Shown here: piece after piece, positions 8,485-16,312 of the stretch | Layout: every line of letters begins with the position of its first letter | Position numbering within the stretch: position 1 is the first letter of the stretch | Assembly (NCBI RefSeq): GCF_000374185.1 | Contig: NZ_KB910518.1 | Location: 2,303,687 to 2,367,686 of the forward strand | DNA: 64,000 bases | DNA from: Paenibacillus sp. HW567 | Lineage (GTDB): Bacteria; Bacillota; Bacilli; Paenibacillales; Paenibacillaceae | Reading direction: 5' to 3' | Translations under genes and position numbers: made by a program | The notes under the pieces: generated by a model | Database searches by the model: none | What the model saw: only the letters and a program-made list of their open reading frames with translations | What the model was told of the DNA's origin: nothing

Positions 8485-8516
8485 AAAAGCCCTTGCCATT
8501 AGGCAGGGCTTTTTAT
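8485..8516 (+). terminator. Intrinsic terminator after the HesB-like gene
   Basis: AGCCCTTGCC pairs with GGCAGGGCT (one bulged base) around an ATTA loop, followed by TTTTT. AAAA on the 5' side means it may also serve the facing gene. Confidence 0.8.
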
Positions 8517-8556
8517 GTTGGCCGGCTGGAGCAGGACCCTGTATGATACTGAAGCA

Positions 8557-9072
8557 TTAGTGCGAGCTGCGGAAGGTTTCTTCCTCCATAGCAAATTCAA
8601 AATCGTCAATATCATACACCTGAACAGGCACACCGCCTTCGATAATACGCTGGATCAGCTCGAACTGGTCGGTTAGAATCGGCACCTTCTCCCGCTGTGA
8701 AGCGAGCAGCAGCTCTGTCTCAATCGGGTCAAAGGTTTCTCCATATGTGGCATTGTCAACGCTGTTGATAATCGTGACCTGTGCCTGGCTGCCGAGCAGA
8801 ATCCCGGAGCTTTTGGCCCAAGGGACGTTCAGGCAGCGGTTGATCTTCTTGGAATTCAGCGGCTCCTCGAAATAGGCAATCAATTCGCGGATTTTGAGCT
8901 TCACATGCTGGTCATCCTCTGCATGGCTCATCAAAGGCTCGTCGCTGTCCCGCAGTTCGTATAATTCCATCACGGTGGTATAAGGCACAATATATTCTAC
9001 AGGGCTTCTCGGAACAAGAAGCTGGCCGTAAATCGCCATCATGACGGCTTCCGTCACAAATTGTCTGGACAT
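8557..9072 (-). CDS. Conserved hypothetical protein (171 residues)
   Basis: I do not recognise this protein. It is soluble, acidic and has no signal peptide. The first half contains VEYIVPYTTVMELYE and a helical acidic stretch. The second half (SGILLGSQAQVTIINSVDNATYG, then REKVPILTDQFELIQRIIEGG and a final DIDDFEFAME) has alternating strands and helices that faintly recall PIN-like folds, without a convincing set of active-site acids. I start at the second of two adjacent ATGs (9072), which lies 6 bases after AGGAGG; the first would leave only 3. It is a single gene convergent with the HesB-like gene. Confidence 0.6.
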   Translation of the reverse strand: MSRQFVTEAVMMAIYGQLLVPRSPVEYIVPYTTVMELYELRDSDEPLMSHAEDDQHVKLKIRELIAYFEEPLNSKKINRCLNVPWAKSSGILLGSQAQVTIINSVDNATYGETFDPIETELLLASQREKVPILTDQFELIQRIIEGGVPVQVYDIDDFEFAMEEETFRSSH

Positions 9073-9309
9073 CATTATCCTCCTGAATTTCCGGTACTGC
9101 TATCGTACTTATGGGTTTAAAAATATAAAAACACTGTGGAGCGTAAATGTCAACTGTACCCAGCTAATACGGCAGAGCGAAGGGACGTCGTATTCTGTGA
9201 AACAATGGGAATCTTATTGTACTTTTGTACGGCATTTAGAGTTTCTTGAGTCTTTATGATCAAGCCGCACGTCTAACACTTGAGAACTTCATGAAAGGAT
9301 GTGACATGC

Positions 9310-9980
9310 ATGAACCTGACCGTACTGGCGGAACCGGCGATTACCGGCGATGAAGACAGCTTCACCGCCCTGATTGGGCATGCAGGAAGCGGCAGCGGTG
9401 CTGATTTCTTTTACCATAAGCATAAATTCACTGCCTGCATTCGCGGAAAGTCTGGAACAGGTGCCGGTGCTTGGCAAGCTGGTAGAGGTATTGCAATTTA
9501 CCGGCGGAAGCGCTGGCGGCGGAACAATACAGGATGGGGCTGATGTGAAGTTTATTACCTTGAAGACACGGGGAGAGAGCGATCAGCTTGTTTTGGACTT
9601 TGCCAGCCCGGATGAAGGTCAGACAATGGCGAGTTCGTATAACGTGAAGTTCACGGAGTATCCTTACACCATGATGGTGACCGTTAGCGGGGCGAGGAAA
9701 TTCTCGGCTGCCCGGGACCTGGAGACCTTGAAGAACAGCCGCTACGTTCGGGACGCCTATCCGCTCATTACGCTCGACGACTCCGCCATCCGCTTCAATA
9801 TCACCTTTAAAGAGCCGGTTGCCTATGAAGTCAAGGAATATAAAGATCCCGCCCAGGTGGTCATTACACTGAAGCCAGGTAAGGAAAGGGCGGAAACGTC
9901 TGTATACTACAGAAGCTGAAGCGCTGGATCATATGAAGCAGATTCAGGCGGAGTATGGATTTGCAGAACCGTTTTTGTAG
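9310..9980 (+). pseudogene. Degraded ECF sigma factor / anti-sigma factor locus
   Basis: An ATG at 9310 with AAAGGA upstream begins MNLTVLAEPAITGDEDSFTA, which looks like the first 23 or so residues of an ECF sigma factor. The sequence then changes frame, near 9374-9390, to a membrane segment and extracytoplasmic domain (AVLISFTISINSLPAFAES, then LEQVPVLGKLVEVLQF) like the second half of RsiV/DUF4179-type anti-sigma factors. That frame runs to about 9890. The C-terminal piece EAEALDHMKQIQAEYGFAEP continues in another frame to the stop at 9980. The simplest reading is a deletion that removed most of the sigma gene and the anti-sigma N-terminus, plus a later frameshift or small deletion. An unusual intact gene is less likely. 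Confidence 0.55.
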
Positions 9981-10061
9981 AAAAGAGATCGTTAGATCAG
10001 CTTCCACATACCATTTCTGCCGGTCAGTGAGACCAATTCCTGACTCCATCTGTGAGCGGGA

Positions 10062-10505
10062 TTACATTTTTCCGATCAGCAGCGACAGTATGCCTGCTGC
10101 AATCAGCGGTCCGACCGGCACCCCTTTGAAGAGGGCTACGCCGAGGACCGTGCCGATCAGGAGACCGGCGACTACCGTGGGCTGACTGCCCATTAATGTG
10201 GCTCCGCGCCCGCCGAGGTAGGCGACCAGCATGCCGATACCGATGGCTGCGAGGGACTTCCAGTGCAGGAAGGAATGCCAGATGGTGTCCAATGATATTT
10301 TTCCGCTGGCCAGCGGTGTCATTACGCCGATGGTCAGAATGATAATGCCGACAGTCAGCCCGTACTTTTCCAGCCAGGGATAAGCCTGTTGCAGCCCAAG
10401 CACCCGAAGGAGCAGCAGAACGATTACAGCAATCGTGATTGGTGAATTTTTGCTGATGATACCCAGTGCGGCAAAGCCGAGCAGCAGTAGCGAGGTAATA
10501 TCCAT
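10062..10505 (-). CDS. DUF441 (UPF0756) integral membrane protein, YtwI-like
   Basis: The 147-residue protein is almost wholly hydrophobic, with about four membrane segments ([15 protein letters not shown], then [15 protein letters not shown], then [20 protein letters not shown], and a glycine-rich C-terminal pair). The pattern [22 protein letters not shown] is typical of the UPF0756/DUF441 family, whose function is unknown. An ATG at 10505 gives the usual length. The upstream in-frame GTG overlaps AAGGAG and is rejected. It lies 69 bases after the YpdA gene on the same strand and may be co-transcribed with it. Confidence 0.85.
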   Translation of the reverse strand: MDITSLLLLGFAALGIISKNSPITIAVIVLLLLRVLGLQQAYPWLEKYGLTVGIIILTIGVMTPLASGKISLDTIWHSFLHWKSLAAIGIGMLVAYLGGRGATLMGSQPTVVAGLLIGTVLGVALFKGVPVGPLIAAGILSLLIGKM

Positions 10506-10574
10506 GGCAAATGGTACACTCCTTAACACTATGCTAATAATATGGACCGGGCACAGAGATTATGAGGCTGGAAG

Positions 10575-11561
10575 CTAGTCGTTCAGTCGTTTGGAAATAA
10601 TGTGGTCTGCGATCAGCTTGCCGTGTCCCCGGCCGGTTTCGATGAATACCTCATTGGCATTGCGTCCGGAGGCGATAACGCCGGCTACATAAAGCCCGGG
10701 AACATTGCTCTCCATCGTCTCCGGATTGTAGGAGGGCTTATCCAGATCATCGTTCATCTGCACTCCGGCCGAGGAGAGAAGGGTTCTGCTGGGACGGAAG
10801 CCCGTTAAAGCCAGCACAAAATCATTATCAAGCTCAGTGACTCCGCCGCTTTGGTGAGTGATCATTACGGAGCCCAGCGTGATTTCCGTTACCCGCGATT
10901 CTACATGCAGTGTAATTTTCCCCTTCTGGACCATACTCTCAAAGATCGGGCGGACCCAGGGCTTGATGTTCTCCGAAATGCTGGCCCCGCGGTACACCAT
11001 ATCCACGCTGGCCCCGACCCGAATCAGCTCAAGAGCGGCATCCACTGCGGAATTGCTCCCGCCGATTACAGTAACCTTCATACCGGTGTAGGGGTGGGCT
11101 TCCCCGAAGTAATGCGTTACCTTTGGCAGCTCCTCCCCGGGAATTCCGATCAGATTGGGCTGGTCGAAGTAGCCTGTAGAGATGATTACGTTGGCGGCTG
11201 TGCGGATCTGGGCTTCGCCGCGTTTGTTGCGGGTATGTACGGCAAAGCTTCCATCCTCCTGGGGCTGAATAGACAATGCTTCCTCGTAAGCCGCGATCTC
11301 AAGGTTATGCTGCTCGGCGGCACGGCGGTAATAGACAAGCGCTTCATGGCGGTACGGTTTGTCATTGGGTGAAGTAAACGGGACATTTCCGATTTCGAGC
11401 AGTGCGGTTGTACTGAAAAACTGCATATTGTTCGGATACAGATAGATCGAGTGAACAATGAAATTTTTCTCAATGATGAGGCTGGATAACCCCTGGCGCC
11501 GGCATTCTATGGCTGCCGACAGCCCACAGGGACCCGCCCCGATGATGATGACGTCTTTCAT
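10575..11561 (-). CDS. ypdA: YpdA/Bdr-type FAD-dependent bacillithiol-disulfide reductase
   Basis: The 328-residue flavoprotein has an N-terminal FAD-binding GAGPCGLSAAIE motif (residues 8-19), the YpdA block IVHSIYLYPNNMQFFSTT, an internal NADPH-binding VIGGSNSAVDAALEL, and a C-terminal FAD block PGLYVAGVIASGRNANEVFIETGRGHG. There is no CxxC redox pair, as expected for YpdA rather than thioredoxin reductase. YpdA reduces oxidised bacillithiol with NADPH in Firmicutes. Start ATG 11561 has AGGAGG upstream. The gene is divergent from the ArsR-family gene. Confidence 0.88.
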   Translation of the reverse strand: MKDVIIIGAGPCGLSAAIECRRQGLSSLIIEKNFIVHSIYLYPNNMQFFSTTALLEIGNVPFTSPNDKPYRHEALVYYRRAAEQHNLEIAAYEEALSIQPQEDGSFAVHTRNKRGEAQIRTAANVIISTGYFDQPNLIGIPGEELPKVTHYFGEAHPYTGMKVTVIGGSNSAVDAALELIRVGASVDMVYRGASISENIKPWVRPIFESMVQKGKITLHVESRVTEITLGSVMITHQSGGVTELDNDFVLALTGFRPSRTLLSSAGVQMNDDLDKPSYNPETMESNVPGLYVAGVIASGRNANEVFIETGRGHGKLIADHIISKRLND

Positions 11562-11681
11562 ACAGCTTGCAACCTCCTGAAATAATCTGCATTTTCTCTA
11601 AAGCGTACCCTAAATTTTAAATTTGCGCCATTCATCCGGTGAATCGGGGTGAAGCCTATTGCTCATGTTCATTGAATGGTA

Positions 11682-11702
11682 TATAATTAGATATATATCT
11701 AA
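11682..11702 (+). promoter_or_regulatory. -10 element overlapped by a palindromic operator candidate
   Basis: TATAAT (11682-11687) overlaps the perfect 16-base palindrome TTAGATAT/ATATCTAA (11687-11702), about 50 bases before the ArsR-family start codon. AT-rich inverted repeats over the promoter are typical operators of ArsR-family repressors, so this is a candidate autoregulatory site. The -35 (TTGCTC, 17 bases upstream) is weak. Confidence 0.5.
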
Positions 11703-11753
11703 ACATTGTGAAGCCGTATATTCCGTTTGATCATGTATAGGAGAGTGACCCCG

Positions 11754-12350
11754 GTGCAGCTCGAGAAAATTGTCAATTACCATAAAGCTTTGTCCGATCC
11801 GACGCGCATGCGTATGCTGCTGCTGTTATCCAAAGGAGAGATGCACGGACAGGTCTTGGCCGAGAAACTGAATTTGTCCCAGCCGACTGTAACGCATCAT
11901 GCCGCCAAATTGCGCGAAGCCGCGCTGATTAAAGAGCGAAGAGACAAGAATACGGTCTATTTCACGCTTAATCCTGAGTTTATCGAGGCTTCCTCGGAGG
12001 CATCGCTTAAATTTATTTTTGCCAAGGGGGCAGAGAATATGGACCAAGAATCGCCTGAACAGGGTCTGAAGGAGTCGGTGCTGCGGAACTTTTTTGCTAA
12101 AGACGGGCGGCTGCGGCAAATCCCTGCACAATATAAGAAGAAGCTGATTGCGCTGCAATTTATGGTGGAGAAGCTCGAACCGGGTGTTGTGTACACGGAA
12201 AAAGAAATCAACGAATTTATTAAGCAGTTTCATGAGGATTTTGCCACCATCCGCCGTGAATTCATTATGCACCAATTTATGTACCGGCAGAATGATAAAT
12301 ATGAACTGAATCCGCCGGAGATATGGACTCACTGGGAAAATGTCAAATAA
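11754..12350 (+). CDS. ArsR-family transcriptional regulator with C-terminal DUF2087 domain
   Basis: Residues 1-80 form a winged helix of the ArsR type (YHKALSDPTRMRMLLLLSKG, then LAEKLNLSQPTVTHHAAKLREAALI split over the recognition helix). The C-terminal half (RNFFAKDGRLRQIPAQYKKK, then VYTEKEINEFIKQFHEDFAT) matches DUF2087, often found fused to such regulators. No cysteine pair typical of metal sensing by ArsR/SmtB is visible, so a metal ligand is doubtful. I choose GTG 11754 because GGAG lies 10 bases upstream; earlier in-frame starts overlap that site. A palindrome over its promoter suggests autorepression. Confidence 0.85.
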   Translation: MQLEKIVNYHKALSDPTRMRMLLLLSKGEMHGQVLAEKLNLSQPTVTHHAAKLREAALIKERRDKNTVYFTLNPEFIEASSEASLKFIFAKGAENMDQESPEQGLKESVLRNFFAKDGRLRQIPAQYKKKLIALQFMVEKLEPGVVYTEKEINEFIKQFHEDFATIRREFIMHQFMYRQNDKYELNPPEIWTHWENVK

Positions 12351-12471
12351 TAGTCTTAAAAATGGGAATTTTCTGTGACAAATGGAAGGCAAGCTGATTA
12401 AATGTCTGAATAACGAATAAAATGGAATTGTAAGCGTTATCTGACATATACTTCGAAAGGAGACTTTCAGT

Positions 12472-12927
12472 ATGATATTCAAGCGCGCCAAAAAAAATAC
12501 GTCGTCAACTACTCCCACCGTTACCTTGCCGCAGATCAAGCAGGCTGTTAGGCAATTTGAAGAAGATATGCCCGCTCCCATCAACCGCACAGCTCTGATC
12601 TTGGAGGATAAAAGCATAGATCTAAGCCGGCTGAAACGTTATTTAGGCGGTGTACCAACAGAGAAGTTCTACATGTCCCGTGAAACGTTTGAAATATTCG
12701 AGGAAGCTGATAAGCTGGTCCCTTATTATCTGGATATCGTTCAATCGGCCGTAGACAATTATATTCAAGATACGGGCAAGCTCCCGCTGGTTGAGGATGC
12801 CTGGCTGCCGGAGGTGCATTACCGTCTGCTGGCCAGCGAGCGGTACTTGAAGGAAATGCCGCCTTTTCCCCTGTATATCACAGAGGAGGAAATGATGCTG
12901 ACGCATCGGGCAGAGCATTTCGAGTAA
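12472..12927 (+). CDS. DUF3939-like protein, unknown function
   Basis: The 151-residue soluble protein opens with a basic stretch (MIFKRAKKN) followed by a conserved-looking core: LPQIKQAVRQFEEDMP, LSRLKRYLGGVPTEKFYMS, VQSAVDNYIQDTGKLP and PPFPLYITEEEMMLTHR. From memory this resembles the Bacilli family DUF3939, which has no assigned function; I could not check it. AAAGGAGA precedes ATG 12472 at good spacing. It follows the ArsR-family gene by 120 bases in the same direction, with no clear terminator between. Confidence 0.65.
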   Translation: MIFKRAKKNTSSTTPTVTLPQIKQAVRQFEEDMPAPINRTALILEDKSIDLSRLKRYLGGVPTEKFYMSRETFEIFEEADKLVPYYLDIVQSAVDNYIQDTGKLPLVEDAWLPEVHYRLLASERYLKEMPPFPLYITEEEMMLTHRAEHFE

Positions 12928-12972
12928 GAACGTAATTGTTTCAGACTAGACGTTATCCTTATATTTCCCGCT

Positions 12973-13012
12973 GAAACGGGTACCGTCCTTTTAGGGACAG
13001 TGTAGCCGTTTC
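12973..13012. other. Stem-loop between the DUF3939-like gene and the HAD gene
   Basis: GAAACGG (12973-12979) and CCGTTTC (13006-13012) form the base of a stem whose inner part includes GTCC/GGGAC around TTTTA. There is no U-run after it, so it may be a weak terminator or an RNA structure in the leader of the HAD gene. Confidence 0.3.
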
Positions 13013-13115
13013 TACTTGTTGCCTGGGATAACCCTTTTCTTTATGCAACCCCTCATAGTACAATGAATTCCTGATGAATGTCGGAACGAATACCAGTGTA
13101 TGAGGGGAATTTGGA

Positions 13116-13787
13116 ATGAAAAACGTACAAGCTTTGCTGTTTGATCTGGATAACACGCTAATGGACCGCGACCATACCTTTCGCAGCTTCTGCATGAAAT
13201 TTGCCGCGGATTTCTTCGGGCATTTGGGGCCGGATGAGACTCAGCATCTGGTTGAGGATATCATTGTCAGGGATGCGGACGGATACCGCGACAAGGATGG
13301 CTTTTTCGCTGAGCTGAGCGAGGTGCTGCCATGGAAGACAGCGGTCTCTCCGGCGGAAATCCGGGCATATTATGATGACACCTACAACGGGCACGGAGCA
13401 CTCATGAAGCATGCCGAGGACATACTGGGCTATTGCCGGGAACGCGGCTATCTGCTCGGGCTTGTAACCAACGGCAAGACGGAGATTCAATACGGCAAAA
13501 TTGACCGCCTGAAGCTGCGCGCCTACTTCAATACCATTGTTATTTCCGGGGAAGTCGGCATCAGCAAGCCTGATCCGGCAATCTACCGCCTTGCGCTTAA
13601 ACGCCTCGGTACAACTGCGGAGGAGACGCTGTTTATCGGCGATCATCCCGTAAACGATATTTGGGGAGCGGCCAAAGCAGGGATGGAAACCATCTGGCTG
13701 GAACGCAAGCACTCATGGGATGACAGTCTGGACGCACACCCGTGGAAAACGATTCATGAGCTGGACGAGCTGAAGGGGATTGTATAA
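13116..13787 (+). CDS. HAD-family hydrolase
   Basis: The 223-residue protein carries the haloacid dehalogenase motifs: DLDNT (motif I, residues 9-13, two catalytic Asp), VTNGK (motif II), GISKPDP (motif III Lys) and GDHPVNDIWGA (motif IV). A helical cap lies between motifs I and II, as in subfamily IA phosphatases. It is cytosolic and probably dephosphorylates a small phosphorylated metabolite. Substrate cannot be predicted. ATG 13116 follows GAGGGGAATTTGGA. Confidence 0.88.
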   Translation: MKNVQALLFDLDNTLMDRDHTFRSFCMKFAADFFGHLGPDETQHLVEDIIVRDADGYRDKDGFFAELSEVLPWKTAVSPAEIRAYYDDTYNGHGALMKHAEDILGYCRERGYLLGLVTNGKTEIQYGKIDRLKLRAYFNTIVISGEVGISKPDPAIYRLALKRLGTTAEETLFIGDHPVNDIWGAAKAGMETIWLERKHSWDDSLDAHPWKTIHELDELKGIV

Positions 13788-13805
13788 CCGGTTTCTAATT
13801 TCTGG

Positions 13806-13835
13806 TTGACATTCTGCCGCAGCTCCGTTTATCAT
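13806..13835 (+). promoter_or_regulatory. Strong SigA-type promoter of the RsgA leader
   Basis: TTGACA (13806-13811), an 18-base spacer and TATCAT (13830-13835) match SigA well. Transcription would start near 13842, in front of a 26-codon ORF and two terminators. Confidence 0.6.
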
Positions 13836-13868
13836 TACAGCATATTAGTTCGGAAGGAGACGATGTTA

Positions 13869-13949
13869 ATGGCAGTTTATACGGTTATTTCGTTATCTGT
13901 AATTACTGATCATGATACGTGTCTTCCGGGAACAGCGGCTGTAGAGTAA
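13869..13949 (+). CDS. Putative 26-residue leader peptide upstream of the RsgA paralogue
   Basis: ATG 13869 sits 8 bases after AAGGAGA and opens a 26-codon ORF (MAVYTVISLSVITDHD, ending TAAVE). It lies between a good promoter and an intrinsic terminator, and a small stem AGCTTA/TAAGCT (13960-13976) follows the stop. This could be a leader peptide of an attenuator or a free-standing small protein. I do not recognise the peptide. Confidence 0.45.
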   Translation: MAVYTVISLSVITDHDTCLPGTAAVE

Positions 13950-13993
13950 GAATGAATGCAGCTTAGCAGGTAAGCTCTATGATGCCTTTTAGA

Positions 13994-14029
13994 GCCGCCG
14001 GGAACCGTATCGGTTCCGGCGGCTTTTTT
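13994..14029 (+). terminator. First terminator of the twin-terminator leader
   Basis: GCCGCCGGGAACCG pairs with CGGTTCCGGCGGC (one bulge) around a TAT loop and is followed by TTTTTT. It is a very strong intrinsic terminator. Confidence 0.88.
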
Positions 14030-14140
14030 GCGTGAACAGCACACTTGTATTTCAGCGTCAGCTTTTGCTGTGCCTGTATCGCGCACGGGTAACCTGATCT
14101 CTTCGGCTGGAGAGATTGTGCTATTCCGTATTGTTTTATG

Positions 14141-14171
14141 CCGCCGGAACGAATTGTTCCGGCGGTTTTTT
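14141..14171 (+). terminator. Second terminator of the twin-terminator leader
   Basis: CCGCCGGAAC pairs perfectly with GTTCCGGCGG around GAATT and is followed by TTTTTT. Its arms share their core with the terminator at 13994, so either 5' arm could pair with either 3' arm. It lies 75 bases before the RsgA paralogue. Confidence 0.85.
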
Positions 14172-14245
14172 GTGTTCCCGGAAATACGTGTAGCGGAAGA
14201 ATGGAACGGCAGAATTTGAGAAGACAACTTTTCAGGAGGATCTAA

Positions 14246-15337
14246 ATGACGATTGAACAATATGGCTGGAATCAGAAATGGCAAAACAAATGGAATGAAC
14301 AGCTCCAGAATGAGAAAGGCAAGGAGCTTGTCCCTGGCAGAATTGTCGGCGATTTTGGCAGCAAATACCGCGTGATGGCACAGACGGGAGAGACTTGGGG
14401 AGAGCTGGCAGGCAAGCTCCGGCATACCATGTCCGATTCCGGTGAATATCCGGCAATAGGGGACTGGGTTGTGCTGGCGATGCAGGATGGAGGTGAGCAC
14501 GCTGTCATTCACGGTGTGCTGCCCCGGCAGAGCGTGATTTCGCGGAAAGTGGCCGGGGATAAATGGGATGAACAGATCGTTGCCTCCAATGTGGATACCC
14601 TGTTTCTTGTGAGTGCGCTGAACGATGATTTTAATGTCCGGCGGATGGAGAGATATCTGATCATGGCGTGGAACAGCGGGGCGAACCCGGTAATTCTGCT
14701 GACCAAAGCGGATTTATGCTCCGATGCTGAGGACAAAATCTCCGAGATGGAACGGGTCGCTCCGGGGGTTGCCATACACGCAGTCAGCGCACTGCTTGGC
14801 GACGGGAGGGAAGAGCTGCTGCCTTACATCGGCTACGGACAGACGGTGGCGCTGACCGGCTCCTCAGGCTGCGGCAAATCGACGATGGTCAACTGGCTCA
14901 GCGGGCAGAACCTTCAGCTTACCCAGGATGTCAGGGAAGGGGATAGCCGGGGACGGCATACCACCACGCACCGGGAGCTGTTCGTTCTGCCGGACGGCGG
15001 CATAATTGTGGATACTCCAGGGATGCGTGAGCTGCAGCTATGGGAAGACGAAGGCGGTCTCGACCTGGCCTTCGGCGATATCAGCCGTCTTGCAGCCGAA
15101 TGCCGGTTCAGCGACTGCAGCCATGTGCGTGAAGAAGGCTGCGCTGTTCTGGAGGCGGTAGCTGCCGGGGTGCTGGATGAGAAGCGGCTGCTGAATTACC
15201 GCAAAACCCAGAAGGAACTGCTGTACCAGAGCAGCAAAGAGGAGAAGCAGAAGCGTAAAGCCGCCTCATCTGCAACAAAATCAGGAGGCTCCCGAACCAG
15301 GGATACAAGCTGGCGCAGGGATTTGGAAGAATATTAA
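14246..15337 (+). CDS. rsgA: Ribosome small-subunit-dependent GTPase A (RsgA/YjeQ family)
   Basis: The 363-residue protein has an N-terminal OB-fold, a circularly permuted GTPase domain with G4 (TKAD) before G1 (GSSGCGKST) and G3 (DTPGM), and a C-terminal zinc-binding block CRFSDCSHVREEGC that supplies the Cys/His ligands of RsgA. RsgA binds the 30S subunit and acts late in its maturation. At 363 residues it is longer than the 298-residue B. subtilis RsgA, with extra N-terminal residues and a basic, Lys-rich tail. The canonical copy in Bacilli sits beside prkC/prpC, so this may be a paralogue. ATG 14246 follows CAGGAGGATCTAA. A twin-terminator leader upstream may control it. Confidence 0.88.
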   Translation: MTIEQYGWNQKWQNKWNEQLQNEKGKELVPGRIVGDFGSKYRVMAQTGETWGELAGKLRHTMSDSGEYPAIGDWVVLAMQDGGEHAVIHGVLPRQSVISRKVAGDKWDEQIVASNVDTLFLVSALNDDFNVRRMERYLIMAWNSGANPVILLTKADLCSDAEDKISEMERVAPGVAIHAVSALLGDGREELLPYIGYGQTVALTGSSGCGKSTMVNWLSGQNLQLTQDVREGDSRGRHTTTHRELFVLPDGGIIVDTPGMRELQLWEDEGGLDLAFGDISRLAAECRFSDCSHVREEGCAVLEAVAAGVLDEKRLLNYRKTQKELLYQSSKEEKQKRKAASSATKSGGSRTRDTSWRRDLEEY

Positions 15338-15360
15338 CAGCGAACTAGCATGAAAAGCAC

Positions 15361-15409
15361 AAAGAGGGTTTCCTTACAGCCTGTAAATGGCTGTAGGAGA
15401 CCCTCTTTG
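15361..15409. terminator. Stem-loop terminator after the RsgA paralogue
   Basis: AAAGAGGGT pairs with ACCCTCTTT, with a further inner stem TACAGCC/GGCTGTA. The downstream U-run is short, so efficiency is uncertain. Confidence 0.6.
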
Positions 15410-15455
15410 CTGTCTGGCAACGGCTTCCGGGAGAGGCCGCTGCCTATATATAAAT

Positions 15456-15528
15456 AAAAGTCCGGATAATGCTTGGTAGCAGATGTCTATATAAAAGTGC
15501 GGATGTCTAAATAAATTACCGGACTTTT
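15456..15528 (-). terminator. Long-loop inverted repeat after azoR
   Basis: AAAAGTCCGG (15456-15465) and CCGGACTTTT (15519-15528) are perfect inverted repeats about 53 bases apart. On the minus strand the second arm is followed by ATTTATATATAG, so it could end azoR transcription, but the loop is long. Confidence 0.4.
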
Positions 15529-15543
15529 AACACGGGTTGTGTT

Positions 15544-16170
15544 TTAGAACGATGCTGCTGTAGTTTTTGCCAGTTGCAGGCCATTTGCAATGATCTCAGC
15601 AGATTGCTGCGGATTGGCATTGTGGCCTTCGATGATTACCTGTTCAACATTCTTGAAGCCCCAGAAGTTCAGCATACCGGCAACATAGTTAACGGCCATT
15701 TCTATACTTGCCGCTGGACCTTCGGAATAAACGCCGCCTCTGGCATTCAGGATAACTGCTTTTTTGTCAGTTACCAGACCCACTGGGCCCTCAGCAGTGT
15801 ATTTAAAAGTAGTTCCTGCTTGGCTCAAGTAGTCAATGTAAGTGTGCAGTACAGCCGGAACAGTCAAGTTCCACAGCGGGAATGCAAACACTACTTTGTC
15901 GGCAGCCAGGAACTGATCCAAATATTTTTTAACAGTTGCAGCGCCGGCAGCTTCCTCAGGAGTAGCTTCGTAGCCTTGAGCCGCTTTGTACATGCCGGTA
16001 ATCAGTGTGTTGTCATAGTAAGGAAGCTGTTCAGCGAACAGGTCCAATTCTGTAACTTGATCTTGAGGATGGGATGCCTTGTAGCTTGCCAAAAATTCAT
16101 TGTACAACTGAACACTTACTGCTTGTTCTGCTGGACGGTTATTTGCTTTGATAAAAAGAACATTAGACAT
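15544..16170 (-). CDS. azoR: FMN-dependent NADH-azoreductase
   Basis: The 208-residue flavodoxin-like protein matches AzoR/AcpD enzymes that reduce azo dyes and quinones with NADH and FMN and protect against quinone and thiol stress. Visible family features are the N-terminal KANNRPAEQAVSVQL phosphate-binding loop, FAFPLWNLTVPAVLHTYIDYL and the FMN loop NARGGVYSEGP. ATG 16170 is preceded by AAGGAGAA. It is a single-gene unit with an AT-rich inverted repeat over its promoter region, suggesting a redox- or quinone-responsive repressor such as YodB-type MarR proteins, although the site is not a YodB consensus. Confidence 0.9.
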   Translation of the reverse strand: MSNVLFIKANNRPAEQAVSVQLYNEFLASYKASHPQDQVTELDLFAEQLPYYDNTLITGMYKAAQGYEATPEEAAGAATVKKYLDQFLAADKVVFAFPLWNLTVPAVLHTYIDYLSQAGTTFKYTAEGPVGLVTDKKAVILNARGGVYSEGPAASIEMAVNYVAGMLNFWGFKNVEQVIIEGHNANPQQSAEIIANGLQLAKTTAASF

Positions 16171-16195
16171 TATAAATTCTCCTTAGGTGTATAAT

Positions 16196-16212
16196 ATTTA
16201 TTAACTATAAAT
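16196..16212 (-). promoter_or_regulatory. Inverted repeat upstream of azoR
   Basis: ATTTAT (16196-16201) and ATAAAT (16207-16212) flank five bases, about 30 bases before the azoR start and close to TATATT/TATTAT -10-like hexamers on the minus strand. It is a plausible operator only. Confidence 0.3.
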
Positions 16213-16282
16213 AATATAGCATTAGCTTTTTTGTTTGTAAATATCCTTTGCTTAATTTTTTTGATGTATGGGTGCTGCCCAC

Positions 16283-16312
16283 AAAAAAACTATCCCTCTA
16301 GTAGAGGGATAG
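16283..16312 (-). terminator. Intrinsic terminator overlapping the 3' end of the 79-residue ORF
   Basis: CTATCCCTC and GAGGGATAG form a tight stem followed on the minus strand by TTTTTTTG. The stop codon of the small gene lies in the loop. Confidence 0.85.

Noticed and set aside
9864..10049. 61-codon minus-strand ORF after the DUF441 gene
   Set aside because: No ribosome binding site, and it overlaps the degraded anti-sigma region.
11826..12617. 263-codon minus-strand ORF across the ArsR-family gene
   Set aside because: Covers a convincing plus-strand regulator and has no supporting features.
14141..14171. LexA box at GGAAC..GTTCC
   Set aside because: The half-sites are five bases apart rather than four, and the sequence is the stem of a terminator.
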